64,000 nt of DNA from Chimaeribacter arupi (GCF_002858805.1 NZ_PJZI01000018.1:31287-95286), one strand, 5' to 3'. Numbered from the stretch's first letter, positions 20,522 through 30,164 are shown. Program-made: numbers and translations. The notes: generated from the sequence alone by a model not told the origin.

Positions 20522-21118
20522 TTATTTTTTCGGGTCGAGCAGGTGGCCCATTTTGGCCGCTTTGGTCGCCAGATAGTGCTCATTTTTCGGGTTGCGCCCC
20601 ACAATCAACGGCACACGTTCGGTGATGTTGATGCCGGCTTCCGTCAGGATCGCCACTTTTTTCGGGTTATTGGTCAGCAGGCGCACGGCGTCTACCCCCA
20701 GCAGCTTGAACATATCCGCGCACAGGGTGAAGTCACGCTCATCGGCGGCGAACCCGAGCTGATGGTTGGCTTCCACGGTGTCTGCGCCTTTGTCCTGCAA
20801 CGCATACGCGCGGATTTTGTTCAGCAGCCCGATGTTGCGCCCTTCCTGACGGTGGTAGAGCAGGATGCCGCGCCCCTCTTCGGCAATCTGCGTCAGGGCG
20901 GCTTCCAGCTGGAAACCACAGTCGCAACGCAGGCTGAACAGGGCATCGCCGGTCAGGCACTCTGAATGCACACGTGCCAGCACCGGCGCACTGCCGGAGA
21001 CATCGCCGTACACCAGCGCCACGTGATCCTGCCCGGTGGCCAACTCTTCGAAGCCGACCATGAGGAAATCCCCCCACGGCGTCGGCAGTTTCGCTTCGGC
21101 GACCCGTTTAAGCTGCAT
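20522..21118 (-). CDS. ribA: GTP cyclohydrolase II
   Basis: First step of riboflavin synthesis: GTP to diamino-hydroxy-ribosylaminopyrimidine phosphate, formate and pyrophosphate. The ATG at 21118 ([18 protein letters not shown]) gives 198 residues and sits five bases after GGAGAG; the longer frame starting at TTG reads through that ribosome-binding site and is rejected. Zinc ligands lie in [17 protein letters not shown] and the GTP-binding and catalytic segment is [17 protein letters not shown]. Sequence is nearly identical to E. coli RibA. The 318-base gap to pgpB shows no recognisable FMN riboswitch. Confidence 0.97.
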   Translation of the reverse strand: MQLKRVAEAKLPTPWGDFLMVGFEELATGQDHVALVYGDVSGSAPVLARVHSECLTGDALFSLRCDCGFQLEAALTQIAEEGRGILLYHRQEGRNIGLLNKIRAYALQDKGADTVEANHQLGFAADERDFTLCADMFKLLGVDAVRLLTNNPKKVAILTEAGINITERVPLIVGRNPKNEHYLATKAAKMGHLLDPKK

Positions 21119-21436
21119 GTTACTCTCCAAAAAAACTGATATTTGACGTTATTCTTGTTGCGCATCCTACGTTCTGCGGCGCGCCTTGACCAGCACTAAA
21201 CCGCCGGGGAGCCGTACAACCGGCCGCCGCCGCCACAGCAAAAAGCAGACGCCGGGCAGGCAAAAACCCGCCGATCATGCTGGATAGGCAACAAAAGGGC
21301 TGATGACCTGCCGGGGAGCGGCCTGTTTTCGGCCATTCGAAATACTAGCGTACTTTGGCCGCGGTGAAATGGATTTATTGTGTCAAGCTTATGACGACGT
21401 GGTTAAATTAACGCTCATTTTTACAAGGACGGTACC

Positions 21437-22237
21437 ATGCCTGAAAATCGCACTTCCCTGTTGGCAAACGGCACGCTGTTCGCCATTGTAAAACGCACCA
21501 CGCTGGGTGCGCTGATCCTGCTGCTGATGCCGCTGGCCGTCTGGGCGTCGGGCTGGCAGTGGCAGCCGGGTGATGCCGGGCCTTTCCTGCGGGGGCTGTA
21601 CTGGATAACCCAGACCGTGACCCGCCCGTGGGGGATTATCACCTCTGCGCTGTTGATCGCCTGGTTCCTGTGGTGCCTGCGTTTCCAGCTGCGTGGGGCG
21701 ATCGGGCTGGCGCTGCTGCTGTCAGCGGCCATCCTGCTGGGGCAGCAACTCAAAAGCCTGGTCAAGGAGCATGTCCAGGAGCCGCGGCCGTTTGTGGTCT
21801 GGATGGAACAGCAGTACCAGGTGGATAACCAGGCGTTCTACCAGCTCAAGCGGGCGGACCGCAGCGCGCTGGTGGAGGAACAGTTGCGGGACAATACCCA
21901 GGTGCCGCACTGGCTGAAAGCGCACTGGCAGTTTGAGACCGGTTTTGCCTTCCCCTCCGGCCATACCATGTTTGCCGCCAGTTGGGCGCTGCTCGGCATC
22001 GGCCTGCTCTGGCCGCGCCGCCGCTATAAAACCATTGTGCTGCTGGTGGTCTGGGCCGTGGCGGTGATGGGCAGCCGGCTGGTGCTCGGGATGCACTGGC
22101 CGCGCGATCTGGCGATGGCGACGGTGATGAGCTGGGCGCTGGTGACGCTGGCCTGCTGTGTGGTGCAACGCTTCATCGGCCCGCTGAACGTGGAGCGTGA
22201 CGAGCATAAAGAGATCGCCGAGCGCGAAAAAACCTGA
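21437..22237 (+). CDS. pgpB: Phosphatidylglycerophosphatase B
   Basis: A PAP2-superfamily inner-membrane phosphatase that acts on phosphatidylglycerol phosphate and undecaprenyl pyrophosphate, recycling the peptidoglycan carrier lipid. The 266-residue protein has about six membrane helices and all three PAP2 signatures: K-x6-RP in LVKEHVQEPRP, PSGH in FAFPSGHT, and SR-x5-H-x3-D in GSRLVLGMHWPRD. Its position between ribA and lapA matches E. coli. Confidence 0.95.
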   Translation: MPENRTSLLANGTLFAIVKRTTLGALILLLMPLAVWASGWQWQPGDAGPFLRGLYWITQTVTRPWGIITSALLIAWFLWCLRFQLRGAIGLALLLSAAILLGQQLKSLVKEHVQEPRPFVVWMEQQYQVDNQAFYQLKRADRSALVEEQLRDNTQVPHWLKAHWQFETGFAFPSGHTMFAASWALLGIGLLWPRRRYKTIVLLVVWAVAVMGSRLVLGMHWPRDLAMATVMSWALVTLACCVVQRFIGPLNVERDEHKEIAEREKT

Positions 22238-22445
22238 TCCTGGCGGGGCGAGGGCGGGCGTTTTCCCGCCGCGCCCCTGCCGGTTTATTCCGGCCATTGG
22301 GCACACAGTGTGCAAATAGCGGCGGTAAGCGGCTTTATCATGGCGCAGGGTTTCCCAGCTGCAATGGGAAGTGCTAACTTAATAGGTCAGGACGCCACAA
22401 TGTTGGCTTAATTCATCCGGTTAACCCGGCATCACAGGAATAAAT

Positions 22446-22754
22446 GTGAAATATTTGCTCATTTTTTTGGTCTTGCTGGTGATCATCGTGATTTCCATCA
22501 CGTTAGGCGCCCATAACGATCAGGTGGTCACCTTTAATTATCTCCTTGCCCAGGGCGATTACCGCGTCTCTACCTTGCTGGCCACGCTGTTCGGCACCGG
22601 CTTTATCCTTGGCTGGGTCATCTGCGGCCTGTTCTACCTGCGCGTACGCCTGTCACTCTCCCGCGCACAGCGTAAGATCAAACGCCTGGAGCAGCAGATT
22701 GCACCGGCCGGTGAGAGCCAGCCTGCCGCGCAGACCTCTCTCAGCAAGGAATAG
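22446..22754 (+). CDS. lapA: Lipopolysaccharide assembly protein A
   Basis: A 102-residue protein (formerly YciS) with two membrane segments (residues about 3-22 and 42-65) and a short basic coiled-coil tail (LSRAQRKIKRLEQQI) in the cytoplasm. LapA works with LapB and FtsH in controlling LpxC and so LPS synthesis. Translation starts at GTG 22446, with CAGGAA upstream. It is six bases ahead of lapB, so the two are cotranscribed. The C-terminal tail is Ala/Ser/Gln-rich and poorly conserved. Confidence 0.93.
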   Translation: MKYLLIFLVLLVIIVISITLGAHNDQVVTFNYLLAQGDYRVSTLLATLFGTGFILGWVICGLFYLRVRLSLSRAQRKIKRLEQQIAPAGESQPAAQTSLSKE

Positions 22755-22760
22755 CCCCCT

Positions 22761-23930
22761 ATGTTAGAGCTGCTGTTTCTGTTGTTGCCTGTGGCAGCCG
22801 CCTACGGCTGGTACATGGGGCACAGAAGTGCTCAACAGAACAAGCAACAGGAGGCGAACCGCCTGTCACGCGAGTATGTGGCCGGGGTGAACTTCCTGCT
22901 TTCCAACCAGCAGGATAAAGCGGTCGACCTGTTCCTCGATATGTTGAAAGAGGACAGCAGCACCGTGGAAGCCCACCTGACGCTGGGTAACCTGTTCCGT
23001 TCACGCGGCGAGGTCGATCGCGCCATCCGCATCCACCAGGCGTTGATGGAGAGCGCGTCGCTCTCTTTTGAACAGCGGTTACTGGCGGTACAGCAACTGG
23101 GGCGCGACTACATGGCCGCCGGGTTCTATGACCGGGCGGAGGAGATGTTCACCCAGCTGATTAAAGAAGAGGATTTCCAGCACTCGGCACTGCAACAGCT
23201 GCTGGTGATTCACCAGGCCACCAGCGACTGGCAAAAAGCGATTGATGTCGCGGAAAAACTCACCCGGTTGGGCAAAGAGGACAAACGGGCCGAGGTGGCG
23301 CACTTCTACTGTGAACTGGCCCTGCTGGCGATGGGCAGTGACGATCAGGAAAAGGCGATGGGGCTGCTGAAAAAAGCCTCCGCCGCCGACCGCAACTGCG
23401 CGCGCGTTTCCATCATGCAGGGCCGCATTTTTATGGCGCAGGAGGCGTGGGCGAAAGCCGCCGCCGCACTGGAGCAGGTGCTGGAGCAGGACAAAGAGAT
23501 GGTCAGCGAAACCCTGCCGATGCTGCATGAATGTTTTTCTCACCTGCAACAACCGGCGGAGTGGACAGCCTTCCTCAAGCGCTGTGTGGAGAGCAACACC
23601 GGCGCGGTGGCGGAGCTTTATCTGGCGGAGATCCTGGAGCAGGACGAAGGCCGTGACGTGGCGCAGGTCTATATCAACCGCCAGTTGCAGCGCCACCCGA
23701 CCATGCGCGTCTTCTACCGGCTGATGGATTACCACCTGGCCGACGCCGAAGAGGGGCGCGCCAAAGAGAGCCTGCAACTGCTGCGTGACATGGTCGGCGA
23801 GCAGATCCGTACCAAACCGCGCTACCGCTGCCATAAATGCGGCTTTACCGCCCATTCCCTGTATTGGCACTGCCCGTCCTGCCGTGCCTGGGCCTCCGTC
23901 AAACCGATCCGCGGCCTAGACGGCCAGTAA
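22761..23930 (+). CDS. lapB: Lipopolysaccharide assembly protein B (TPR adaptor)
   Basis: An adaptor that presents LpxC to FtsH and is inhibited by PbgA/YejM. The 389-residue protein (E. coli YciM length) has an N-terminal membrane anchor (residues about 1-18), a series of tetratricopeptide repeats through most of the chain, and a C-terminal rubredoxin-like metal site (RCHKCGF and HCPSCRAW). Its gene follows lapA by six bases, and pyrF-yciH follow. All elements needed for function appear intact. Confidence 0.96.
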   Translation: MLELLFLLLPVAAAYGWYMGHRSAQQNKQQEANRLSREYVAGVNFLLSNQQDKAVDLFLDMLKEDSSTVEAHLTLGNLFRSRGEVDRAIRIHQALMESASLSFEQRLLAVQQLGRDYMAAGFYDRAEEMFTQLIKEEDFQHSALQQLLVIHQATSDWQKAIDVAEKLTRLGKEDKRAEVAHFYCELALLAMGSDDQEKAMGLLKKASAADRNCARVSIMQGRIFMAQEAWAKAAAALEQVLEQDKEMVSETLPMLHECFSHLQQPAEWTAFLKRCVESNTGAVAELYLAEILEQDEGRDVAQVYINRQLQRHPTMRVFYRLMDYHLADAEEGRAKESLQLLRDMVGEQIRTKPRYRCHKCGFTAHSLYWHCPSCRAWASVKPIRGLDGQ

Positions 23931-24047
23931 GCACGGCGCTCTGCCGTGCGGCCCGGCGCACGCTGGGCTTTCCCGCCGCTGCCATGTAGAATGCGGGCGG
24001 TAAAAATGGCGATCCCTGCCCAACCCCCCGCGTATAAGGATGAAGAA

Positions 24048-24776
24048 ATGGCGTCTGTTCTCACCCCCACCTCCCGTGGCCCGGTCTCCTCACCGGTTGT
24101 TGTCGCGCTGGACTATGCTGATCAGGCGGCCGCGCTGGCCTTTGCTGACCAGATTGACCCGCGTGACTGCCGCCTGAAAATCGGCAAGGAGATGTTCACC
24201 CTGTTTGGGCCGCAACTGGTGCGTGACCTGCACAGCCGGGGTTTTGAGCTGTTTCTCGATCTGAAATTCCATGACATCCCCAACACCGTGGCCAAAGCGG
24301 TGGCCGCAGCCGCTGAGCTGGGCGTCTGGATGGTGAACGTGCACGCCGGCGGTGGCCGCCGGATGATGACGGCCGCCCGCGAGGCGCTGCTGCCGCTGGG
24401 TGCCGATGCGCCGCTGCTGATTGCCGTCACTGTGCTGACCAGCATGGAACAGGGCGATCTGGCCGACGTCGGCATTGATCTCTCCCCGGCAGACCATGCA
24501 GAGCGGCTGGCGCGCCTGACCCGTGACTGCGGGCTGGATGGCGTGGTCTGTTCCGCCCACGAAGCGGTGCGCCTCAAGCAGCAGTGCGGCCCTGATTTCC
24601 GGCTGGTGACCCCCGGCATCCGCCCGGCGGGCAGTGACGCAGGCGACCAGCGCCGCATCATGACCCCGCAACAGGCACAGGCCGCGGGCGTGGACTATAT
24701 GGTGATCGGGCGTCCGATTACCCAATCTGCCGATCCGGCTGCGGCGCTGCGCGCTATTTTAGCTGAACTGGCCTGA
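24048..24776 (+). CDS. pyrF: Orotidine-5'-phosphate decarboxylase
   Basis: Decarboxylates OMP to UMP, the last step of de novo pyrimidine synthesis. The ATG at 24048 gives 242 residues (E. coli 245); the upstream extension of the frame lacks family similarity. The catalytic [10 protein letters not shown] segment (Asp-Lys-x-x-Asp) and the phosphate-binding GIRPAG and GRPIT loops are present. It is followed after ten bases by yciH, the conserved partner gene in E. coli. Confidence 0.97.
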   Translation: MASVLTPTSRGPVSSPVVVALDYADQAAALAFADQIDPRDCRLKIGKEMFTLFGPQLVRDLHSRGFELFLDLKFHDIPNTVAKAVAAAAELGVWMVNVHAGGGRRMMTAAREALLPLGADAPLLIAVTVLTSMEQGDLADVGIDLSPADHAERLARLTRDCGLDGVVCSAHEAVRLKQQCGPDFRLVTPGIRPAGSDAGDQRRIMTPQQAQAAGVDYMVIGRPITQSADPAAALRAILAELA

Positions 24777-24786
24777 GGAGAAGAGG

Positions 24787-25113
24787 ATGGCACGTGATGA
24801 TAACCCGCTGGTGTACTCCACCGACAGCGGCCGGATTGTCGCCCCACAGAGCAAACCGGCGCGGCCGAAAGGTGACGGCATCGTACGTATCCAGCGCCAG
24901 ACCAGCGGCCGTAAAGGCAAAGGGGTCTGCGTGATCACCGGGGTGGATCTGGATGACGCGGCACTGGAGAAACTGGCGGCGGAGCTGAAGAAAAAATGCG
25001 GCTGCGGCGGTGCGGTAAAAGAGGGCGTGATTGAAATCCAGGGCGACAAGCGTGAGCTGTTGCAGCAATTGCTGGAAGCCAAAGGCATGAAAGTCAAACT
25101 GGCGGGCGGCTGA
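24787..25113 (+). CDS. yciH: SUI1/eIF1-family protein YciH
   Basis: A 108-residue homologue of eukaryotic eIF1. In E. coli it can discriminate against aberrant initiation complexes and binds the 30S subunit. The SUI1 fold signatures are clear: a GKGVCVITG loop and the KKKCGCGGAVKEG hairpin. It lies ten bases downstream of pyrF with a strong AGGAG site. A long GC hairpin (25129-25153) follows the stop but lacks a T tract. Confidence 0.95.
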   Translation: MARDDNPLVYSTDSGRIVAPQSKPARPKGDGIVRIQRQTSGRKGKGVCVITGVDLDDAALEKLAAELKKKCGCGGAVKEGVIEIQGDKRELLQQLLEAKGMKVKLAGG

Positions 25114-25128
25114 TACCGGTGATGAAAA

Positions 25129-25153
25129 CTGCGGGCGCACAGTGCGCCCGCAG
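25129..25153 (+). terminator. GC hairpin after yciH
   Basis: CTGCGGGCGCAC-AG-TGCGCCCGCAG is nearly a perfect inverted repeat, 16 bases after the yciH stop. With no T run it may act as an mRNA 3' protector or a weak terminator. Confidence 0.5.
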
Positions 25154-25262
25154 GTGACAACGTTGAGGTTGCTGGGCGTGAATAAACGTCATACTTATCA
25201 AAATGCGCTCAGGTAACGCTGAGGGGGATATCCCGGCGGATAGCCCGGTTATTCCTGACGCG

Positions 25263-25285
25263 GGTGCCTTTAACGCACCTTTTTT
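25263..25285 (+). terminator. Terminator in the yciH-osmB gap
   Basis: GGTGC-CTTTAAC-GCACC is followed by six T residues. It probably ends the lapA-lapB-pyrF-yciH transcript. The rest of 25154-25440 shows no gene. Confidence 0.7.
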
Positions 25286-25440
25286 ATTATCAGACCTGAA
25301 ATCTGTTACCGGCATCCTGCCTGATTATCTGTCCTGCCTGTTGTTGCGTTTATAACGCCTTTAGCAGGTAAACGCGGCCGGTTAAATAACCTGACCCGGA
25401 CAGACATTTCTTTACTTTTCTTTTTTCAACGCTATTTCAA

Positions 25441-25659
25441 TTAACGATCAACCTGATGGCCGATAATCCCGCCGATGGCTGCACCGCCCAGCGTACCCAG
25501 GGTGCTGCCGTCTGTCAGGACTGCGCCGCCCAGTGCACCGGCACCTGCGCCGATGGCGGTGTTACGGCCGCGGTGGGACATGTTGGAACAGGCCGACAGG
25601 GAAAGGGCCAGGGTCGTGACCAGCACCACGGTGGTCAGACGTTTATTGACTTTCATCAT
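25441..25659 (-). CDS. osmB: Osmotically inducible lipoprotein OsmB
   Basis: A 72-residue outer-membrane lipoprotein. The signal peptide ends in a lipobox (LSLSACS) with the acylated Cys at residue 24. The mature part is a glycine-zipper sequence (GAGAGALGGAVLTDGS, then GGAAIGGIIGH), nearly identical to E. coli OsmB. AGGAG lies eight bases before the first of two ATGs. E. coli osmB responds to osmolarity, RpoS and the Rcs system; no box was placed here. Its partner in E. coli, yciT, is displaced about 1.3 kb by an inserted epimerase gene. Confidence 0.95.
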   Translation of the reverse strand: MMKVNKRLTTVVLVTTLALSLSACSNMSHRGRNTAIGAGAGALGGAVLTDGSTLGTLGGAAIGGIIGHQVDR

Positions 25660-26110
25660 GTTTACTTCTCCTTGCAGGGGAATACGCCATATTTTGACTT
25701 AAGTGAAATTAATCAACCCAAGCCGGTACTGCTGTATTCATTATAGGCAATAATGCCCAGCTTCGTGTCTCTGGGTGGAATTCCACACAGCAGATTATCG
25801 GGAACATCAGAATGTTCATTGGCATTCCCGTGGAATGAACCGGGTTTCCTGGTGTTCTATTTCGCCGCCCGACAGAACGGCCATAAAAACAACGCAAAAA
25901 AACAGAACCGGACAGGGCGTATTCTATTTATTGCCGGCGCAGCGACTAGGTAAATATTCTTAATTTATTTCGCCCGGAATGGGTGCCGCACAAAAAGACA
26001 CAGATGGCGACACAGCAGGTTTCTACGCACTCTTCAGCGATTTCACCCATACCGGGCATCGGGCCGGGCTTCCAGAATAGGGCATCTGCGCAGTAACCAA
26101 GGACATGAAG
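25660..26110. other. osmB / araD-like divergent control region
   Basis: Contains the osmB promoter and the leader of the epimerase gene. A ten-base palindrome TGGAATTCCA lies at 25776-25785, and a perfect 7-bp inverted repeat GTTCATT / AATGAAC with 13-base spacing lies at 25814-25840, both candidate operator sites. No credible gene was found. Confidence 0.5.
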
Positions 26111-26806
26111 ATGCTTAACGAATTGAAACAACAGGTGCTGGAAGCAAACCTGGCCCTGCCGCGCCACAATCTGGTGACCTTTACCTGGGGAAATGTCAGC
26201 GCCGTTGACCGCGGACAGGGGCTGTTGGTGATCAAACCCTCGGGGGTGGAGTATGCGCATATGACGGCCGAAGACATGGTGGTGGTGGAGCTGGAGAGCG
26301 GCCGCGTGGTGGAAGGCAGCAAAAAGCCCTCGTCAGACACCGACACCCACCGGGTGCTCTACCTTAATTTTGAACAGGCGGGCGGCATTGTGCATACCCA
26401 CTCACGCCATGCCACCATCTGGGCGCAGGCGGGGCAGGACATCCCGGCCTGGGGCACTACCCACGCAGACTACTTCTACGGGCCCATCCCCTGTACCCGG
26501 ATGATGACCGGGGCGGAGATTGGCGGGCGTTATGAGTGGGAAACCGGCGAGGTGATCGTGAAAACCTTCCGCGAACGTCAGATCGATCCGCAGGCCGTAC
26601 CGGCGGTGCTGGTGCACTCCCACGGCCCGTTTGCCTGGGGCAGTGACGCCGACAACGCGGTGCACAACGCCGTGGTGCTGGAAGAGGTGGCGTATATGGG
26701 CATTTTCTCGCGCCAGCTTACCCCGGAACTTCCGGCGATGCAGCCGCAGTTGCTGGACAAGCACTACCTGCGCAAGCACGGCAAAAATGCCTACTATGGT
26801 CAATAA
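26111..26806 (+). CDS. L-ribulose-5-phosphate 4-epimerase (AraD family)
   Basis: A class II aldolase-fold epimerase interconverting L-ribulose-5-phosphate and D-xylulose-5-phosphate. Starting at the second ATG (26111, better spaced from AAGGA) gives 231 residues, the AraD length, and places the zinc ligands at His95 and His97 ([10 protein letters not shown]) exactly as in E. coli AraD; the third His lies in [10 protein letters not shown]. UlaF and SgbE are close paralogues, so the true pathway (arabinose, ascorbate or another sugar acid) is not decided by sequence alone. It stands alone: no araB, araA, araC or ula genes are in the window. Confidence 0.88.
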   Translation: MLNELKQQVLEANLALPRHNLVTFTWGNVSAVDRGQGLLVIKPSGVEYAHMTAEDMVVVELESGRVVEGSKKPSSDTDTHRVLYLNFEQAGGIVHTHSRHATIWAQAGQDIPAWGTTHADYFYGPIPCTRMMTGAEIGGRYEWETGEVIVKTFRERQIDPQAVPAVLVHSHGPFAWGSDADNAVHNAVVLEEVAYMGIFSRQLTPELPAMQPQLLDKHYLRKHGKNAYYGQ

Positions 26807-26840
26807 GGGCCTGGGCCAATAACAGCCTGGGTTAATAACC
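26798..26840 (+). repeat. 16-bp tandem duplication across the araD-like stop codon
   Basis: GGTCAATAAGGGCCTG (26798-26813, containing the stop TAA), GGCCAATAACAGCCTG (26814-26829) and a partial third copy GGTTAATAACC (26830-26840) follow each other directly. Confidence 0.85.
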
Positions 26841-26914
26841 ACCGGCGCCGCCGGCCTTTATCCTCTTCCTCAGCAGCCTGCGGCAACGCGGGCCGCTGTT
26901 CTTCCAGGCCAACG

Positions 26915-27661
26915 TTATTCGCTGACCCGATCCACCGTAATCCCTTGCCCGATCAGGTAATCCGCATACTGCGGCGGCAGTTTGTCGTCGGTTATCACCC
27001 GGCTGAAGGCGCTGGCTGCGCCCAGCACGTTGGGGGTGATCTGGCCGAATTTCGAGGAGTCGGTCAGCACGATATTCTCGGCCCCCTTCGCCAGCAGCGC
27101 GTTGACCACATCGGCGCGCATCATGTCCCGCCCGGTAAAGCCGCTCTCCGGCGTAAAACCGTCGATGCCGACAAAGGCTTTGCTGAAATGCAGCTGCTGG
27201 ATGCAGAGCCGGGTCAGCGGGCCGACCACGGTTTCGCTCTCTTTCTGGTACATGCCGCCCAGCAAAATCACATCGCACGGGGTAGCGCGCAGTAAATGGG
27301 CGATATAGCTGCTGACGGTGATAAGCGTAATGTGCTTGCGCTCCGCCAGGTAGCGCGCCAGCAGGGCATTGCTGCTGCCGCTTTCGATAAAGATGGTGTC
27401 GCCGTCATTGACCAGTGAGGCGGCAAACTGCGCCAGTTTCTGCTTCTGGGCGAAATTAGACATCATCCGCGCGTCCAGATCGTCACTTTCAATCGCGACG
27501 GCGTAACCGTGAACGCGCTTCAGGTAGCTGCGCTGCTCAAGACGGTTAAGATCCTGCCGGATAGTCACCTCAGAGACGCCGCACTGCTGGGCAAGCTCGC
27601 CCACGCTGACCCGGCGCTGTTGGTTTACCACCTGCATAATGTGTTGTTGTCGTGCGTTCAT
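26915..27661 (-). CDS. yciT: DeoR-family transcriptional regulator, YciT-like
   Basis: DNA-binding repressor of the DeoR family. The start [10 protein letters not shown] at 27661 gives 248 residues (E. coli YciT 249). The N-terminal HTH contains [15 protein letters not shown], and the C-terminal DeoR sensor domain, expected to bind a phosphorylated sugar, has [12 protein letters not shown] and VLTDSSKFG. In E. coli yciT lies next to osmB with no metabolic partner; here it lies downstream of the glycyl-radical genes ybiY-ybiW on the same strand. A terminator hairpin sits between ybiW and this gene, and the ribosome-binding site is weak, which suggests low expression. Confidence 0.9.
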   Translation of the reverse strand: MNARQQHIMQVVNQQRRVSVGELAQQCGVSEVTIRQDLNRLEQRSYLKRVHGYAVAIESDDLDARMMSNFAQKQKLAQFAASLVNDGDTIFIESGSSNALLARYLAERKHITLITVSSYIAHLLRATPCDVILLGGMYQKESETVVGPLTRLCIQQLHFSKAFVGIDGFTPESGFTGRDMMRADVVNALLAKGAENIVLTDSSKFGQITPNVLGAASAFSRVITDDKLPPQYADYLIGQGITVDRVSE

Positions 27662-27672
27662 AGTGGCCCAGA

Positions 27673-27698
27673 CAAAAAAGGGCAGCCGGGTGGCTGCC
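27673..27698 (-). terminator. Intrinsic terminator between ybiW and the yciT-like gene
   Basis: On the minus strand GGCAGCC-ACCC-GGCTGCC is followed by CTTTTTTG, ending only about 12 bases before the regulator's ATG. It would stop most transcription from ybiW. Confidence 0.8.
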
Positions 27699-27727
27699 AC
27701 AAAGTATCTTCTGAAAAAAGAGGTTTC

Positions 27728-30160
27728 TCAGAGCGTGTGTTCAGTGCGCGCAATAATATCATCCTGCGCGTCCGGCGATAAAGCCGTAAAGAACGCCGAG
27801 TAACCGGCAACACGCACCACCAGGTCACGGTACTGATCCGGCTGCGCCTTGGCGGCCAGCAGTGTGTCACGCGACACAATGTTGTACTGCACATGCCAGC
27901 CGTGGTGGACATCAAAGAACGTGCGCAGCAGCGCCAGCAGTTTTTCGCGGTCGCGCGGGTTCTCAAGCGTGGCCGGGTTCAGTTTCTGGTTCAGCAGCAC
28001 GCCGCCCAGGATCGCCGAGGTCGGCAATTTCCCGAGCGAGTTGAACACTGCCGTTGGGCCGAGGGTATCGGTGCCGGAGGCGGGGCTGGCGCCTTCTGCC
28101 AGCGGCGTGCCGGCCTTGCGGCCGTCCGGCGTCGCCGGGGTGGCCGCGCCGAACGGCACATTGGCAGAGATGGAGGACGTCCCGGCGTAGTAGGTGCCGC
28201 CCACCGGGCCGCGGCCGAAGCGGGTGTTGTGGTACTGCTTCAGCTCATCGATGTAGGTCTGGTAGGCGCGCACCAGCAGGTCATCCACCTCATCGCGGTC
28301 ATTGCCGTATTTCGGCGCGCCGTTGACCAGCCGCTGGCGCAGTTTCTCGCCGTCCAGCCCGCTGAAATCGCTGGCCAGCGCCGCCGCCAGCTGTTGCTGG
28401 CCGATAATACCCTGTTCAAACACCAGCGTACGCACCGCCGCCAGGCTGTTGCCGAGGTTCGCGATGCCGACCTGCAAGCCGGAAACCCAGTCATATTTTG
28501 CGCCGCCCTGTTTGATGCTTTTGCCGCGCTCAATGCAGTCATCCACCAGCGCGGAGCAAAGGATGTCATGGGCATTCTCCTCCAGCACGGTATCCACCAC
28601 GCACTCAATCTCAATCGACTTGCGGGTGTAGTAGCGGATCTGGCGGTCCCAGGCGGCCATCACCTCGTCAAACCGGGTGAAATTGCCCTGTGACAGCCCC
28701 TGTTCTTGCGGCAGGAACACCCGGCCGCTCTGGCTGTCGCGCCCCTGTTCCAGCGCCGCCAGCATCACGCGGGCGAAGTTAATGAAGCTCATGCCGGTGC
28801 AGCGGTAGCCCCATTTGCCGCCTACGGCGGTTTCAATGCAGCCGATGGCGGCATAGTCGTAGGCATCCTCGCGCGAAACGCCCAGCTTGATAAACTCCGG
28901 GATCACGATCTCATCGTTGTTGAACGCCGGCATCCCGAAGCCACAGCGGATCACCTGCACACAGGCATCCATAAAATCATCGCTGATCCCGCTGTGGTAA
29001 CGCACGCTGAGGTTCGGTTGGGTGGAGCGCAACCGGCCGCAGGATTCCAGCACCACATAGGAGAGCGGGTTAACCGCATCCACCGCCCGGCCGTCTGCCC
29101 AGCGCTGGCCGCCGATGGTGACATTCTGGTAGAGCGGGCTGCCGGCCGAGGCTTTGGAGTGGCTGCCGGAGCGGATCTTGTTCACTTCCAGCAGTTTCAG
29201 CCAGCAGCTGTTCAGCAGCTCAATCGCCTGTTCACGCGGCAGCGCGCCGGTCAGCTCGACATCCCGCCGGTACCACGGGTAGAGGTACTGGTCGAGGCGG
29301 CCGAAGGAGACGGAGTGGCCGTTGGACTCAATCTGCAACACCAGTTGCACGAAATAGCAGAGTTGCAGCGCCTGCCAGAAGGTTTGCGGCGGCTGGTGGG
29401 CGATCAGTTCACCGTTGGCCGCGATCGCCTGCAATTCGTCGCGGCGGGCAGGGCGCGTCTCTTCCGCCGCCATACGCCGCGCCAGATCGGCAAAGCGCAG
29501 GATGTGGTCACTGAGCGCGGCCAGGGTAATATCAATTGCTTTCAGGAACTGCTCTTTATGCAGGTCTTCCCAGTCGGTGAGCGCCAGCCGCTCGCGGCGT
29601 TCACTGACTTTTTCGCGCAGGCCGTCCAGCCCGAGCTCCAGCAACAGCGGGTAGTTCACCGCCAGGTGGGCGTCGCCGGAGGTCATATTGCCTTCGGCCT
29701 TGATAATGCCTGCCTCCAGCAGCGCTTTCTGTTCGTCCGTGAACATGCCGTAGCAGCGATCCTGTACCGTCTGGCCGCGCCACCACGGGCAGACCTGATG
29801 CAGCACGGTTTTGTCCTGCTCGGAAACGGCGAACCCGGCACCGGGGCGGTCGGCCAGATCGTCGATCTCTTTCTCAATCCAGTTGACGGTGTATTCCGGG
29901 AAAATTGGCGCGGCGCGCACCTGGCTCGCCTGGTTGCCGACAATCAGCTCGTCATGCTTAATCCAGATGGTGCGTTGTGCCAGGTGGTGCGCCAGGGCCA
30001 GCGCGCGGCGCACCGGCAGTGGTTTATCCTGGTGCTGCTGGTACATCTCGGTGTAGTGCTGCGCCCGCTCGGTGCAGATCGGCGGTTTGACAATCGCGAC
30101 CAGCGCCGCCTTGTGGGCGCGGATACGGTCACTCAGGGTATCAAGGTTGAGTTGGGTCAT
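27728..30160 (-). CDS. ybiW: Glycyl-radical enzyme YbiW (PFL-like, dehydratase/lyase type)
   Basis: An anaerobic radical enzyme of 810 residues, the same length as E. coli YbiW and highly similar throughout. Gly786 in RVAGYSAFF is the expected radical site; Cys441 in GCIETAVGG is the thiyl residue. The Cys-Ile-Glu triplet (Cys441, Glu443) is the pattern of glycyl-radical dehydratases and lyases rather than pyruvate formate-lyase, which has two adjacent cysteines. It is encoded four bases downstream of its activase. From memory, recent work assigns enzymes of this type to 1,5-anhydroglucitol-6-phosphate lysis feeding an FSA-like aldolase; that could not be checked here. Confidence 0.92.
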   Translation of the reverse strand: MTQLNLDTLSDRIRAHKAALVAIVKPPICTERAQHYTEMYQQHQDKPLPVRRALALAHHLAQRTIWIKHDELIVGNQASQVRAAPIFPEYTVNWIEKEIDDLADRPGAGFAVSEQDKTVLHQVCPWWRGQTVQDRCYGMFTDEQKALLEAGIIKAEGNMTSGDAHLAVNYPLLLELGLDGLREKVSERRERLALTDWEDLHKEQFLKAIDITLAALSDHILRFADLARRMAAEETRPARRDELQAIAANGELIAHQPPQTFWQALQLCYFVQLVLQIESNGHSVSFGRLDQYLYPWYRRDVELTGALPREQAIELLNSCWLKLLEVNKIRSGSHSKASAGSPLYQNVTIGGQRWADGRAVDAVNPLSYVVLESCGRLRSTQPNLSVRYHSGISDDFMDACVQVIRCGFGMPAFNNDEIVIPEFIKLGVSREDAYDYAAIGCIETAVGGKWGYRCTGMSFINFARVMLAALEQGRDSQSGRVFLPQEQGLSQGNFTRFDEVMAAWDRQIRYYTRKSIEIECVVDTVLEENAHDILCSALVDDCIERGKSIKQGGAKYDWVSGLQVGIANLGNSLAAVRTLVFEQGIIGQQQLAAALASDFSGLDGEKLRQRLVNGAPKYGNDRDEVDDLLVRAYQTYIDELKQYHNTRFGRGPVGGTYYAGTSSISANVPFGAATPATPDGRKAGTPLAEGASPASGTDTLGPTAVFNSLGKLPTSAILGGVLLNQKLNPATLENPRDREKLLALLRTFFDVHHGWHVQYNIVSRDTLLAAKAQPDQYRDLVVRVAGYSAFFTALSPDAQDDIIARTEHTL

Positions 30161-30164
30161 GGTG

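Noticed and set aside
21119..21436. FMN riboswitch upstream of ribA
   Set aside because: No conserved RFN-element sequence is visible, and E. coli ribA has none.
26014..26096. A 30-codon frame upstream of the araD-like gene (from an ATG near 26004)
   Set aside because: No recognisable product and no clear ribosome-binding site; could be a leader peptide, but the evidence is too thin.
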